A stretch of DNA of 10,752 nt from M3 sp964637445 (GCA_964637445.1 CAZWWS010000070.1:1-10752), one strand, 5' to 3'; counted from the first letter of the stretch, positions 1 through 7,318 are shown. The notes: a model not told the origin generated them from the sequence alone. Translations and numbers: made by a program.

Positions 1-7
1 GTTTTGC

Positions 8-15
8 TATTTTTG
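8..15 (+). promoter_or_regulatory. Bacteroidetes -7 promoter box for the YjbR-like gene
   Basis: TATTTTTG matches the Bacteroidetes sigma-ABfr -7 consensus TAnnTTTG. It lies about 20 bases before the ATG at 35, giving a very short leader. The matching -33 element would fall outside the window, so only half of the promoter can be seen. Confidence 0.4.
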
Positions 16-34
16 TGTGTTGAAATGTGTGTTT

Positions 35-388
35 ATGAATATAGAGGATATTAGGATATATTGCATGGCGAAGGCTATGGTGACGGAGGAATTTCCGTTT
101 GATGACGTTACTTTGGCGTATAAGGTGGCGGGTAAGATGTTTGCGGTTGTAGGTCTTGACCGACCTACTCGTTTGGTGCTTAAATGCGATGCTGAGCGAG
201 CGCCTGAGCTTCGCGAACAATATCCCGGTATTGAGCCGGCATGGCATTTTAATAAGAAATATTGGAATCAGCATGAGTTGCCTACATTGTCGGACGTGTT
301 GGTGAAGGAGTTGATTGATCATAGCTATGCAGAAGTGGTGGCAAAGTTGCCGAAATATATTCGACGCCAATTAGAGGCAAATCAATAA
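35..388 (+). CDS. MmcQ/YjbR family protein (CyaY-like double-wing fold)
   Basis: This is a 117-residue cytoplasmic protein of the MmcQ/YjbR family (PF04237), usually annotated as DNA-binding although its biological role is not established. The sequence shows the family pattern. An N-terminal helix starting MNIEDIRIYC is followed by a 'TEEFPFDD' turn, the strand 'TLAYKVAGKMFAVV', a basic strand 'RLVLKCDAERAPELREQYP', and then a 'PAWHFNKKYWNQ' segment and a C-terminal helical 'KELIDHSYAEVVAKLP'. The length of about 117 residues is normal for the family. The frame is open from a GTG at 17, but I chose the ATG at 35. The extra residues MLKCVF are not family-like, and a promoter -7 box at 8-15 would put the transcript start near position 20. 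It stands alone, on the same strand as the redox cluster that follows after 53 bp, which seems to have its own promoter. Confidence 0.88.
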   Translation: MNIEDIRIYCMAKAMVTEEFPFDDVTLAYKVAGKMFAVVGLDRPTRLVLKCDAERAPELREQYPGIEPAWHFNKKYWNQHELPTLSDVLVKELIDHSYAEVVAKLPKYIRRQLEANQ

Positions 389-403
389 AAATCGCTATAT
401 TTG
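371..403 (+). promoter_or_regulatory. Putative promoter of the NapGH-like redox cluster
   Basis: TATATTTG at 396-403 fits the Bacteroidetes -7 consensus TAnnTTTG. The expected -33 region, 21 bases upstream at 371-374, reads TTAG, a weak match to TTTG that lies inside the end of the preceding gene. Transcription would start near 410, leaving a leader of about 30 bases before the ATG at 442. It would drive the three genes 442-3768 as one unit. Confidence 0.5.
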
Positions 404-441
404 CATCAATAATAGTATAAAATTGAAATCTCGTTTTAGAT

Positions 442-1920
442 ATGCTTCGTAAAATACGTGTTGTGTTGGCTACGATTGCCATATTGATGGTGACGTTGCT
501 GTTTTTGGATTTTACCGGAGTAGCGCAAGGTTTATGGGGATGGATGGCTAAGGTGCAGTTTGTTCCGGCTGTGTTATCACTCAATTTGATTGTGCTTGCT
601 TCGCTCGTCGTGCTGACTCTTTTGTTGGGGCGCGTATATTGTTCTGTGATATGTCCTCTTGGAGTATGGCAGGATGTTGTGGCCGGCATTCATTCTCGTC
701 GCAAAAAAAATCGCTATCGCTTGTCTTCGGCTAAAACGTGGCTGCGTCTTGGCATTCTGGCTCTGTTTGTGGTCACGATAGCTCTTGGCTTGACTTGGAT
801 AGCTGCACTGATAGAGCCGTATAGTGTATTCGGCAGAATGGTGGCGTCGCTGATAGTTCCGTTGTATGATGGAGCGAATAATTTGCTTGCAGATTGGGCC
901 GCAGGCAATGATAGCTATATGTTTTATCATGTCGAGGCGCGTGGGTGGAATATGTTTGTCGGCACGGTTGCCGCAATCAGTTTGATTGTCGTGTCTGTAT
1001 TGGCATGGGTAGGCGGTAGAACTTACTGCAATACGATATGTCCGGCAGGAACGATATTGGGGTATTTGGCTAAGTATTCATGGTTGAAGCCTGTTATTGA
1101 TACGGAGAAATGCAATAAGTGCGGTAAATGCTCGCGCAATTGTAAGGCTTCGTGTATAGATTTTAAGGAGCATAAAATAGATTATTCTCGCTGTGTGGCA
1201 TGTATGGATTGTATCGATGTATGTAGCCAAAAGGCTATAAAATACAAGCACAATGTGACGAAAGAGCGTAAACCGGAAGAGGCAAAGACTGATGCCGGTC
1301 GTCGCACGTTTATGGCGATAGGTGCCATGGTGGCCGGGGCGCTTGCTGTGAAAGCGCAAGAGAAATTGACCGATGGCGGTTTGGCTGCAATAATACCAAA
1401 AGAGAAGCCTCAGCGCACCACTCCTATAGCTCCTCCGGGTGCATTGAGTCTCGATAACCTGGCAGATCACTGCACATCGTGTCAACTGTGTATAAGCAAT
1501 TGCCCGAATGGTGTGTTGAGACCATCGACGTCGCTTGATTCGTTGATGCAACCGGTGGTGTCATACGAAAAGGGATATTGTCGTCCCGAATGCACGCGCT
1601 GTAGCGAAGTTTGTCCTGCGGGTGCTATAACGAAGATAACTCGTGCGGAAAAGAGTGCGATACAAATAGGTCATGCTGTGTGGGTAAAAGATCGATGCTT
1701 GCCGGCGATCAAAGGCACGGCGTGTGGTAATTGTGCGCGTCATTGTCCGGTAGGAGCAATCACTATGATACCATCAATCCCCGGCGACGATAGTTCTGCA
1801 AAGATACCGGCAGTGAATACTGAACGCTGTATCGGATGCGGAGCATGTGAAAATCTTTGTCCGGTGTCGCCTATAAGTGCTATATATGTGGAAGGGCACG
1901 AACGTCATCGCAGTGTGTAA
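442..1920 (+). CDS. NapH-NapG-like fused membrane polyferredoxin
   Basis: This is a 492-residue membrane electron-transfer protein combining features of NapH and NapG, the quinol-oxidising Fe-S partners of periplasmic nitrate reductase. The first half has four likely membrane helices (about 6-24, 43-62, 101-123, 170-190). It also has two NapH-type CxxxCP motifs (C67/C71 and C196/C200) and two 4Fe-4S motifs (C224-C238 and C251-C261). A twin arginine (R287-R288, in RRTFM) then precedes a short hydrophobic stretch, as at the start of NapG. Four more cluster motifs follow: C344-C354, C380-C391, C419/C428/C431/C435 and C463-C473. The third, with its wide first spacing, resembles NapG. No nitrate reductase gene is visible. 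The next gene, 19 bp downstream, encodes an exported Fe-S aldo/keto reductase, so the likely role is passing electrons across the membrane to it. The exact donor, acceptor and topology are inference. Confidence 0.88.
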   Translation: MLRKIRVVLATIAILMVTLLFLDFTGVAQGLWGWMAKVQFVPAVLSLNLIVLASLVVLTLLLGRVYCSVICPLGVWQDVVAGIHSRRKKNRYRLSSAKTWLRLGILALFVVTIALGLTWIAALIEPYSVFGRMVASLIVPLYDGANNLLADWAAGNDSYMFYHVEARGWNMFVGTVAAISLIVVSVLAWVGGRTYCNTICPAGTILGYLAKYSWLKPVIDTEKCNKCGKCSRNCKASCIDFKEHKIDYSRCVACMDCIDVCSQKAIKYKHNVTKERKPEEAKTDAGRRTFMAIGAMVAGALAVKAQEKLTDGGLAAIIPKEKPQRTTPIAPPGALSLDNLADHCTSCQLCISNCPNGVLRPSTSLDSLMQPVVSYEKGYCRPECTRCSEVCPAGAITKITRAEKSAIQIGHAVWVKDRCLPAIKGTACGNCARHCPVGAITMIPSIPGDDSSAKIPAVNTERCIGCGACENLCPVSPISAIYVEGHERHRSV

Positions 1921-1939
1921 TCATTAAATTGTCTATCAA

Positions 1940-3328
1940 ATGAACGAGCAAAATAAAAACAAAATAAATCGTCGTGGATTTCTGCGGTATATGGGTGCCG
2001 GAGCTGCTTTGACAATAGTAGGCTGTGCCGGAGATAATTCGACAACGACGGAAGGTAAGCGTACGCCAAATGCCGGAAAAGGAGAAATGACATACCGCGT
2101 ATCTCCAACAACAGGTGATAAGGTGTCGATTTTAGGCTATGGAGCAATGCGCTGGCCCACAAAGGCTACCTCTACCGGCGATAGTGCTATCGACCAAAAG
2201 GCGGTGGACGACCTCGTCAAAACGGCCTATGAGCATGGTGTCAACTATTATGATACATCTCCGGCTTATTGCAAAGGCGAGTCGGAAAAAGCGTTGGGTG
2301 TAGCTTTGCAGCAAGTGCCACGCGAAAAGGTGTATATTGCAACGAAATTGTCGAACTTCGCTCCTTCGACTTGGAGTCGCGAAGCATCGATGGCTATGTA
2401 TCGCAAATCGTTTGAGGAATTGCAGACCGACTATATCGATTACTATCTGCTTCACGCTATAGGTGGAGGCGGAATGGATGTGGTCAATAAGCGCTATATT
2501 GACAATGGTATGCTCGATTTCCTGCTTGAAGAGCGTAAAGCAGGGCGTATTCGCAATCTTGGATTTTCGTTTCATGGCGATATTGCAGTGTTCGATGAGA
2601 TGCTCGCGCGTCATGATAAATACAAATGGGATTTTGTGCAGATTCAGCTTAATTATGTAGATTGGTATCACGCCGGAGAGATAAACGGAGATGGTGTGAA
2701 TGCCGAATATCTATATGATGAGTTGAAAAAGCGGAATATTCCGGCAATAATTATGGAGCCGTTGCTCGGCGGAAGATTAGCATCGCTCAATGACCATGCA
2801 ATGGGATTATTGAAATCTTACCGACCGGAGGATTCTATTGCATCGTGGGCATTCCGTTTTGCGGGTACTCCCGATGGGGTGTTGACAGTCTTGAGTGGTA
2901 TGACTTATAAGGAGCACTTGGTCGATAATTTGCGTACATATTGTCCGCTTGACCCATTGGCAGATGAAGAGTCTGCTCTATTGAAAAAAGTGGCTGATAT
3001 AGTATTTAAGCTCCCGACAGTCCCATGTACTGACTGCAAGTATTGTATGCCGTGTCCGTATGGTATAGATATACCGATGGTGTTTACACATTATAATAAA
3101 TGTGTCAATGAGGGCAATATGCCATTGAGTTCGCAAGATGCCAATTATGCTGAAGCTCGTAAGATATTTTTAGTCGGATATGATCGTAAAGTGCCAAAAC
3201 TGCGCCAAGCAAATCATTGTATCGGATGTGGTGTATGCCGACCGCATTGTCCGCAGCGTATCGACATCCCAAAGCAGATGGCTCGAATAGATGCGTATGT
3301 AGAGCAACTTAAGCAAGAAACACTTTGA
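1940..3328 (+). CDS. Tat-exported aldo/keto reductase with C-terminal 4Fe-4S domain
   Basis: This is a 462-residue oxidoreductase of the aldo/keto reductase family that carries a ferredoxin-like tail (COG1453-like). The N-terminus has a twin-arginine signal (R11-R12 in NRRGFLRYMG), then a hydrophobic stretch ending in a lipobox IVGC with Cys29. This predicts Tat export and lipid anchoring. The TIM-barrel domain spans about 50-345 and keeps the full catalytic tetrad: D105 and Y110 in DTSPAY, K136 in ATKLS, and H172 in LLHA. The C-terminal part has C363/C366/C369/C372 followed by P, and C427/C430/C433/C437, i.e. one variant (CxxCxxCxxC) and one classical cluster motif. It begins 19 bp after the NapGH-like gene and overlaps the start of the DUF1893 gene, so the three are probably co-transcribed. 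Cytoplasmic relatives use NAD(P)H, which is not expected outside the membrane. Cofactor and substrate are therefore unknown. Confidence 0.9.
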   Translation: MNEQNKNKINRRGFLRYMGAGAALTIVGCAGDNSTTTEGKRTPNAGKGEMTYRVSPTTGDKVSILGYGAMRWPTKATSTGDSAIDQKAVDDLVKTAYEHGVNYYDTSPAYCKGESEKALGVALQQVPREKVYIATKLSNFAPSTWSREASMAMYRKSFEELQTDYIDYYLLHAIGGGGMDVVNKRYIDNGMLDFLLEERKAGRIRNLGFSFHGDIAVFDEMLARHDKYKWDFVQIQLNYVDWYHAGEINGDGVNAEYLYDELKKRNIPAIIMEPLLGGRLASLNDHAMGLLKSYRPEDSIASWAFRFAGTPDGVLTVLSGMTYKEHLVDNLRTYCPLDPLADEESALLKKVADIVFKLPTVPCTDCKYCMPCPYGIDIPMVFTHYNKCVNEGNMPLSSQDANYAEARKIFLVGYDRKVPKLRQANHCIGCGVCRPHCPQRIDIPKQMARIDAYVEQLKQETL

Positions 3329-3768
3329 TGCAACGGCTTGAGAAGATACTACATGAGGGAGGATATTCGCTTGTTGTAGAGTCGGAAGATGGCAGTATTG
3401 CTACCTATTGTGGTCGAGGCGTGAGCGATTTATACAGATTGTATACGAAAGCACCCGACCGGCTCCTTAATGCTCGAACGGCCGACAAGGTTGTCGGCGC
3501 CGGTGCTGCCGTATTGATGGTGGCCGGAGGTGTGCGTGAATATTATATAGATGTAGTGAGTCGGTCGGCATTGACTATTTTGAACGCTGCATCAATAAAA
3601 GGGGAGTATCGTCAACTTGTAGATCAGATAATAAATAGGGCGGGTACCGGACGTTGCCCTCTTGAGGCTCGACTGGATTGGCTTACTGATTTTGATGAAA
3701 TGTTGTCGGAAGTTCATCGCTTTGTGTCGGAAATGACGGAAAAGCGGTGCGAAAACGCTGAGAAATGA
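3328..3768 (+). CDS. DUF1893 family protein
   Basis: This 146-residue protein resembles the DUF1893 family (the Thermotoga TM1506 type, with a cytidine-deaminase-like fold and no established reaction). Family-like features are an opening helix and strand 'HEGGYSLVVESEDGSIAT', then 'GRGVSDLYRLY' and the strongly conserved-looking stretch 'ADKVVGAGAAVLMVAGGV'. These are followed by 'SALTIL' and a GRCPLE motif with C110 and E113. No signal peptide or membrane segment is seen, so it is probably cytoplasmic. The frame also allows a TTG at 3325, but the ATG at 3328 is preferred. It shares one base with the TGA of the reductase gene (TGATG), a classic arrangement for translational coupling. That overlap ties it to the redox cluster, but whether it is an enzyme, a sensor or an assembly factor cannot be told from the sequence. 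Confidence 0.8.
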   Translation: MQRLEKILHEGGYSLVVESEDGSIATYCGRGVSDLYRLYTKAPDRLLNARTADKVVGAGAAVLMVAGGVREYYIDVVSRSALTILNAASIKGEYRQLVDQIINRAGTGRCPLEARLDWLTDFDEMLSEVHRFVSEMTEKRCENAEK

Positions 3769-3817
3769 ATGTTTTTGGTAAAATACGATTTGTGGTAGAA
3801 TTTTCTTGAGTGGAATA

Positions 3818-3849
3818 TTTGCATTATTGAAATAAAGGTTGTAACTTTG
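3818..3849 (+). promoter_or_regulatory. tRNA-Asp promoter
   Basis: TTTG at 3818-3821 and TAACTTTG at 3842-3849 are separated by exactly 20 bases. This is a full match to the Bacteroidetes -33/-7 promoter. The predicted start near 3856 is a few bases before the tRNA 5' end at 3864. The tRNA is thus expressed independently of the redox cluster upstream. Confidence 0.7.
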
Positions 3850-3863
3850 CAACGCAAAACCGA

Positions 3864-3937
3864 GGTGTGGTAGTTCAGCTGGTTAGAATACCTGCCTGTC
3901 ACGCAGGGGGTCGCGGGTTCGAGTCCCGTCCATACCG
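3864..3937 (+). tRNA. tRNA-Asp (anticodon GUC)
   Basis: A complete 74-base cloverleaf can be folded by eye. The acceptor stem GGTGTGG (3864-3870) pairs with CCATACC (3930-3936), with one G-T pair. The D arm contains AGCTGGTTAGA. The anticodon stem CCTGC/GCAGG encloses the anticodon GTC at 3898-3900, and the T arm carries GTTCGAGTC. The discriminator base is G at 3937, as expected for tRNA-Asp. The CCA end is not encoded (CAA follows), so it must be added after transcription. The gene has its own promoter and is followed within two bases by a strong hairpin. Confidence 0.97.
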
Positions 3938-3938
3938 C

Positions 3939-3974
3939 AAGAGACCGTCTAATGAAAAGTTAGATGGTCTCTTT
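3939..3974 (+). terminator. Intrinsic terminator of tRNA-Asp
   Basis: An inverted repeat pairs 3939-3952 with 3960-3973, giving a 14-bp stem with one G-U pair (3947/3965) and a 7-base loop TGAAAAG. The right arm ends in a short T run. Its position right after the tRNA fits a transcription stop. The T tract is short, so part of its role may be 3'-end processing. Confidence 0.75.
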
Positions 3975-4194
3975 AGTTATATGTGATATCGCTGAGATCC
4001 CGGGTGGCATTAGATCAAAATAGTTGTTTTTGAAATTGTGTGTTTAAGGTATTTATGCTGCATCAGCTATGTGAATCATAGGGTATATTTTGTCCATTTT
4101 TTTTCGAGAGCAAAATTACATATGGTTTTTGCAGTATTTGTGTTTTGGCTATTAAAAATACTGATTGCGGCAATCCGTTTTGCATACAACGTAA
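3975..4194. other. AT-rich intergenic stretch without a recognisable gene
   Basis: These 220 bases lie between the tRNA-Asp terminator and the prolyl oligopeptidase promoter. The plus frame is open from 4038 into the peptidase. The peptide it would add is rich in Cys, Phe and Tyr, resembles no domain, and precedes a normal signal peptide, so it is most likely untranslated. CAAAATTA at 4111-4118 reads as a -7 box (TAATTTTG) on the minus strand, but I see no -33 partner and no gene in that direction. Confidence 0.4.
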
Positions 4195-4226
4195 TTTGCA
4201 ATTACCGCGCCGTTATGTTACCTTTG
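4195..4226 (+). promoter_or_regulatory. Promoter of the prolyl oligopeptidase-murB cluster
   Basis: TTTG at 4195-4198 and TACCTTTG at 4219-4226 are 20 bases apart and match the Bacteroidetes -33/-7 consensus. Transcription would start near 4233, about a dozen bases before the ATG at 4245. This supports the 4245 start over the longer open frame from 4038, because upstream starts would lie outside the transcript. Confidence 0.7.
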
Positions 4227-4244
4227 TATATCAATTTGAATATT

Positions 4245-6383
4245 ATGAACAGAATAACTTTAATATTGTCTATGACATTGTTAGCGAGCAAAGTGTTTGC
4301 ATCTTCTGATATAGAGTATCCCAAGGCTCCAAGTTCGTCGACAATCGATGATTATTTTGGAACGAAAGTAGTAGACCCATATCGTCCTCTTGAAAACGAT
4401 ACGGCTGTGACGACAATGGAATGGGTAGAAGCTGAGAATCTGGTGACACGAGGGTATCTTGATAGGATTCCGTTTCGAGAAGCTATTAAAAATCGGTTGA
4501 CAGCCCTTAATGATTATCGCAAACATGGAATGCCGTGGCTGATGTATGATGGAAAATATTACTTTTTTGAGAATGATGGACTTCGTAATCAGTCGGTATT
4601 GTATCGCATGAATAGTCTTGGCGATAATCCGGAGGTATTTATTGACCCGAATACATTGTCGGATGATGGAACGGTGGCTCTGACCGGGCTCAGCCAAAGT
4701 CGTGACGGGCGATATACGGCATATACAATCTCTCGCAGCGGGTCGGACTGGACTGAGATATATGTGATGGATACGAAGACTAAGCGCTTATTGCCCGACC
4801 ATATTGAGTGGGCTAAGTTTACAAGTGCCTCTTGGGTGGGTGACGGCTTTTTCTATAGTGCGTACGATCGACCTGAAGCAGGAAAGGAATTCTCTAATGC
4901 GAATGAATGTCATCGCATTTATTATCACAAACTTGGGACGAGTCAATCTGACGACCGACTTGTGTATATGGATTCGGAACATCCGCTTCATTTTTATTCG
5001 GCGCAAGTGCCGGAGGATGAAAGCTATCTGTTTGTCTATGGTGGCGGAGAAGGACTGGGTAATTCGCTTTTCATGAAAAAGATGTCGGATGTGTTTGATG
5101 ATTCAAAACCATGGATTATAATTGAACCGAGTCATGATTATCAAGTGAGTGTGATTGATGTAATCGATGATAAAATGATTTTATACACATCGTGGGGCGC
5201 CGAAAGGTATAGATTGATGACTGCGTCGGTCAATGCTCCACAGCGTGAAAATTGGACTGAGATAGTAGGTCAAGGCGAAGGTGTGTTGGTTGGTGCGGAA
5301 GTAGCTGATAGTGATAAACTTGTGCTTACATATGATCGCGATGCATCACAATGTCTATATGTATGTAATATTGATGGTGAGAATATGCATGAGATAAAGT
5401 TGCCTACATATGGCTCGGTGGCAACAGCTACATGGCGCAAAAGTTCAGAGATGTTTTATTCGTTTACGTCGTTTACATATCCCACTGTGATTTATCGCTA
5501 TGATATAGCGACGGGGCTATCGGAGGTGTATAAAACAACAGAAATTCAGGGTATTGATTTTGAAGATTATGTGACAGAACAGGTGTTTTATCCATCGGCT
5601 GATGGTACGAAAATTCCAATGTTTTTGACATATAAGAAAGATTTGAAGCGAGATGAAAAAAATCCTGTGTATCTCTATGGGTATGGAGGATTTAATATAA
5701 CTCTTACTCCGGGTTTCTCGGCTCAACGCTTATTATGGCTTGAAAATGGAGGTATTTATGCTCAAGCAAATTTGCGTGGAGGAGGCGAGTATGGTGAAAG
5801 TTGGCATCTTGCCGGGACAAAGCAGCAGAAGCTGAATGTGTTTAATGATTTTATTGCCGCCGCAGAATACATGATAGAGCAAGGTTGGTCCAATCCGGAA
5901 CGAATTGTGATAGAAGGCGGTTCAAATGGCGGATTGCTTGTGGGGGCTACGGTCAATATGCGTCCTGATTTATTTAAGGTGGCAATACCTCGTGTGGGAG
6001 TGATGGATATGATGCGCTATCATCTGTTTACAATAGGGTGGAACTGGGCCTCTGACTATGGAACATCGGCCGATTCAAAGGAGATGGCCGATTATTTGTT
6101 GGGTTATTCACCAATCCATAATATAAAAAATGATGGAACGCGTTATCCGGCTATATTGATTACGACGGCCGACCATGACGATCGAGTGGTCCCGGCTCAC
6201 TCATTTAAGTATGCGGCAACTTTGCAAGCTGCCGATACGGGTGATGCTCCAAAGCTTATTCGTATTGATTCAAAGGCAGGACATGGTGCCGGAAAACCTA
6301 TTTCAAAAGTGATAGATGAATATGCTGATATGTATTCATTTATATTTGTCAATATGGGTCTTGTGCCGATAAAAAACAAATGA
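4245..6383 (+). CDS. Prolyl oligopeptidase (S9A family), secreted
   Basis: This is a 712-residue serine peptidase that cleaves short peptides after proline, close in length to the 710 residues of the porcine enzyme. An N-terminal signal peptide (MNRITLILSMTLLASKVFA, cut before SSD) predicts a periplasmic location. The substrate-gating beta-propeller occupies roughly residues 90-430, and the alpha/beta-hydrolase domain covers the N-terminal helix and about 440-712. The catalytic triad is S560 in GGSNGG, D645 in DHDDRVVP and H680 in AGHGAG. The LYGYGGF segment (about 477-483) supplies the oxyanion tyrosine, and R647 matches the substrate-binding arginine of the family. The start at 4245 is chosen for the signal peptide and the promoter just upstream. 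The stop codon overlaps the start of the lipoprotein gene. It probably supplies peptides from the periplasm for uptake. Confidence 0.95.
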   Translation: MNRITLILSMTLLASKVFASSDIEYPKAPSSSTIDDYFGTKVVDPYRPLENDTAVTTMEWVEAENLVTRGYLDRIPFREAIKNRLTALNDYRKHGMPWLMYDGKYYFFENDGLRNQSVLYRMNSLGDNPEVFIDPNTLSDDGTVALTGLSQSRDGRYTAYTISRSGSDWTEIYVMDTKTKRLLPDHIEWAKFTSASWVGDGFFYSAYDRPEAGKEFSNANECHRIYYHKLGTSQSDDRLVYMDSEHPLHFYSAQVPEDESYLFVYGGGEGLGNSLFMKKMSDVFDDSKPWIIIEPSHDYQVSVIDVIDDKMILYTSWGAERYRLMTASVNAPQRENWTEIVGQGEGVLVGAEVADSDKLVLTYDRDASQCLYVCNIDGENMHEIKLPTYGSVATATWRKSSEMFYSFTSFTYPTVIYRYDIATGLSEVYKTTEIQGIDFEDYVTEQVFYPSADGTKIPMFLTYKKDLKRDEKNPVYLYGYGGFNITLTPGFSAQRLLWLENGGIYAQANLRGGGEYGESWHLAGTKQQKLNVFNDFIAAAEYMIEQGWSNPERIVIEGGSNGGLLVGATVNMRPDLFKVAIPRVGVMDMMRYHLFTIGWNWASDYGTSADSKEMADYLLGYSPIHNIKNDGTRYPAILITTADHDDRVVPAHSFKYAATLQAADTGDAPKLIRIDSKAGHGAGKPISKVIDEYADMYSFIFVNMGLVPIKNK

Positions 6384-7318
6384 TGATGGGACTTGGTATT
6401 AGATTTTTAGTGCTTCTTCCCTCTGTGATGCTGATTTCATCATGCTTCACCGGAATAGAAAGTACGCCGAAAATTACTGCAGAAAATATCAGTAGTGAAA
6501 AGGTGGTGACCACGGAGGAAGAATTATTTTTCAAAGATGTGGCGTCAGAGCCTTTCGGTGAATGGGCCGAAGGAAAAGAGTTTATTGTGACCGATGATAA
6601 AATTTCGTTGATATTTGGCGCGTCTGCCTCAGAAACGGTACCTGCTGTTGGATCGGTAATCGCTTATAAAGGATGTCGGGAAATCCCGGCTGTCACCGGC
6701 GGAGTGTCGGCTGAGTTGCTATTTACTGATGGCAGTGGCTCTCAATGGGTGTATCGTCTGAATGCCTCGAAAGTAGACCTCGCGCAGCGCGGACGGGTGT
6801 CAGTCCCCTTTACGATTGAGCGAAGTATAGTCAACGATGTTGCCTCGCGTTTGCGTAATCGGCAATTGTATGTACGCACATCGGTTTGGTATGATACCGA
6901 AGACCATCTTATTTATGGTCGGCGATTTGTGCCGGTTGATATATCTGAGGTATTGCCCGGCAATTCGGTCTATCCGGTGAAATTGGTCTTTACTGATGTG
7001 ACAGCTAAAAATGGAATTAATTACCATCTGTTTATGTCGGTGGCTGATTCTGAAAGTTCAGCACGATCGTTCTCATCGCTATTTACATTTGAAGATCCAC
7101 GAAAACAATATCCTGAAATATCGGATGCGAATTGGGAATGTATAATAAACGGCAGTGTGGCATTGGATATGACTCGCGATGAATGTCGATTGGCGTTAGG
7201 CGCTCCTAATGATGTGGTTCGGCGTCCCGGATATGACAAGGTACATGAGATATGGAGCTATGATGATGGTGTGTATCTTATGTTTGAAGATGGACTATTG
7301 CGTAATTTTCGTAAATAG
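6380..7318 (+). CDS. Predicted lipoprotein with BamE/SmpA-like C-terminal segment
   Basis: I do not recognise this 312-residue protein as a named family. The N-terminus is a lipoprotein signal: a hydrophobic stretch 'FLVLLPSVMLISSC' with a lipobox and Cys22, followed by FTGIESTPKI. This predicts an envelope lipoprotein. The middle (about 50-250) looks beta-rich without clear motifs. The last 55 residues (258-312) contain 'MTRDECRLALGAPNDV', then W292 and Y294, and end 'YLMFEDGLLRNF'. This order resembles the small BamE/SmpA/OmlA fold, where a helix and LGxP turn precede a strand with Trp-x-Tyr and a final strand. That resemblance is inference. Three ATGs in a row (6380, 6383, 6386) make the exact start uncertain. 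The first two overlap the peptidase stop, so translation is probably coupled. murB follows after 9 bp. Confidence 0.8.
   Translation: MMMGLGIRFLVLLPSVMLISSCFTGIESTPKITAENISSEKVVTTEEELFFKDVASEPFGEWAEGKEFIVTDDKISLIFGASASETVPAVGSVIAYKGCREIPAVTGGVSAELLFTDGSGSQWVYRLNASKVDLAQRGRVSVPFTIERSIVNDVASRLRNRQLYVRTSVWYDTEDHLIYGRRFVPVDISEVLPGNSVYPVKLVFTDVTAKNGINYHLFMSVADSESSARSFSSLFTFEDPRKQYPEISDANWECIINGSVALDMTRDECRLALGAPNDVVRRPGYDKVHEIWSYDDGVYLMFEDGLLRNFRK

Noticed and set aside
17..34. GTG start at 17 for the YjbR-like protein
   Set aside because: The added residues do not fit the family and the ATG at 35 gives the normal N-terminus, with the predicted transcript starting after position 17.
1078..1551. 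157-codon minus-strand open frame inside the NapGH-like gene
   Set aside because: It is antisense to the cysteine-motif region, has low-complexity Arg/Thr-rich composition and no plausible start context.
2132..2671. 179-codon minus-strand open frame inside the aldo/keto reductase gene
   Set aside because: It is antisense to a gene with an intact catalytic tetrad and its peptide shows no family features; it is a shadow of the real coding frame.
4111..4118. Minus-strand -7 promoter box (TAATTTTG)
   Set aside because: There is no -33 partner at the right distance and no minus-strand gene downstream; likely chance in AT-rich DNA.
4038..4244. Long N-terminal extension of the prolyl oligopeptidase frame
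   Set aside because: The extra 69 residues have no domain character, would bury the signal peptide, and lie mostly upstream of a well-formed promoter at 4195-4226.
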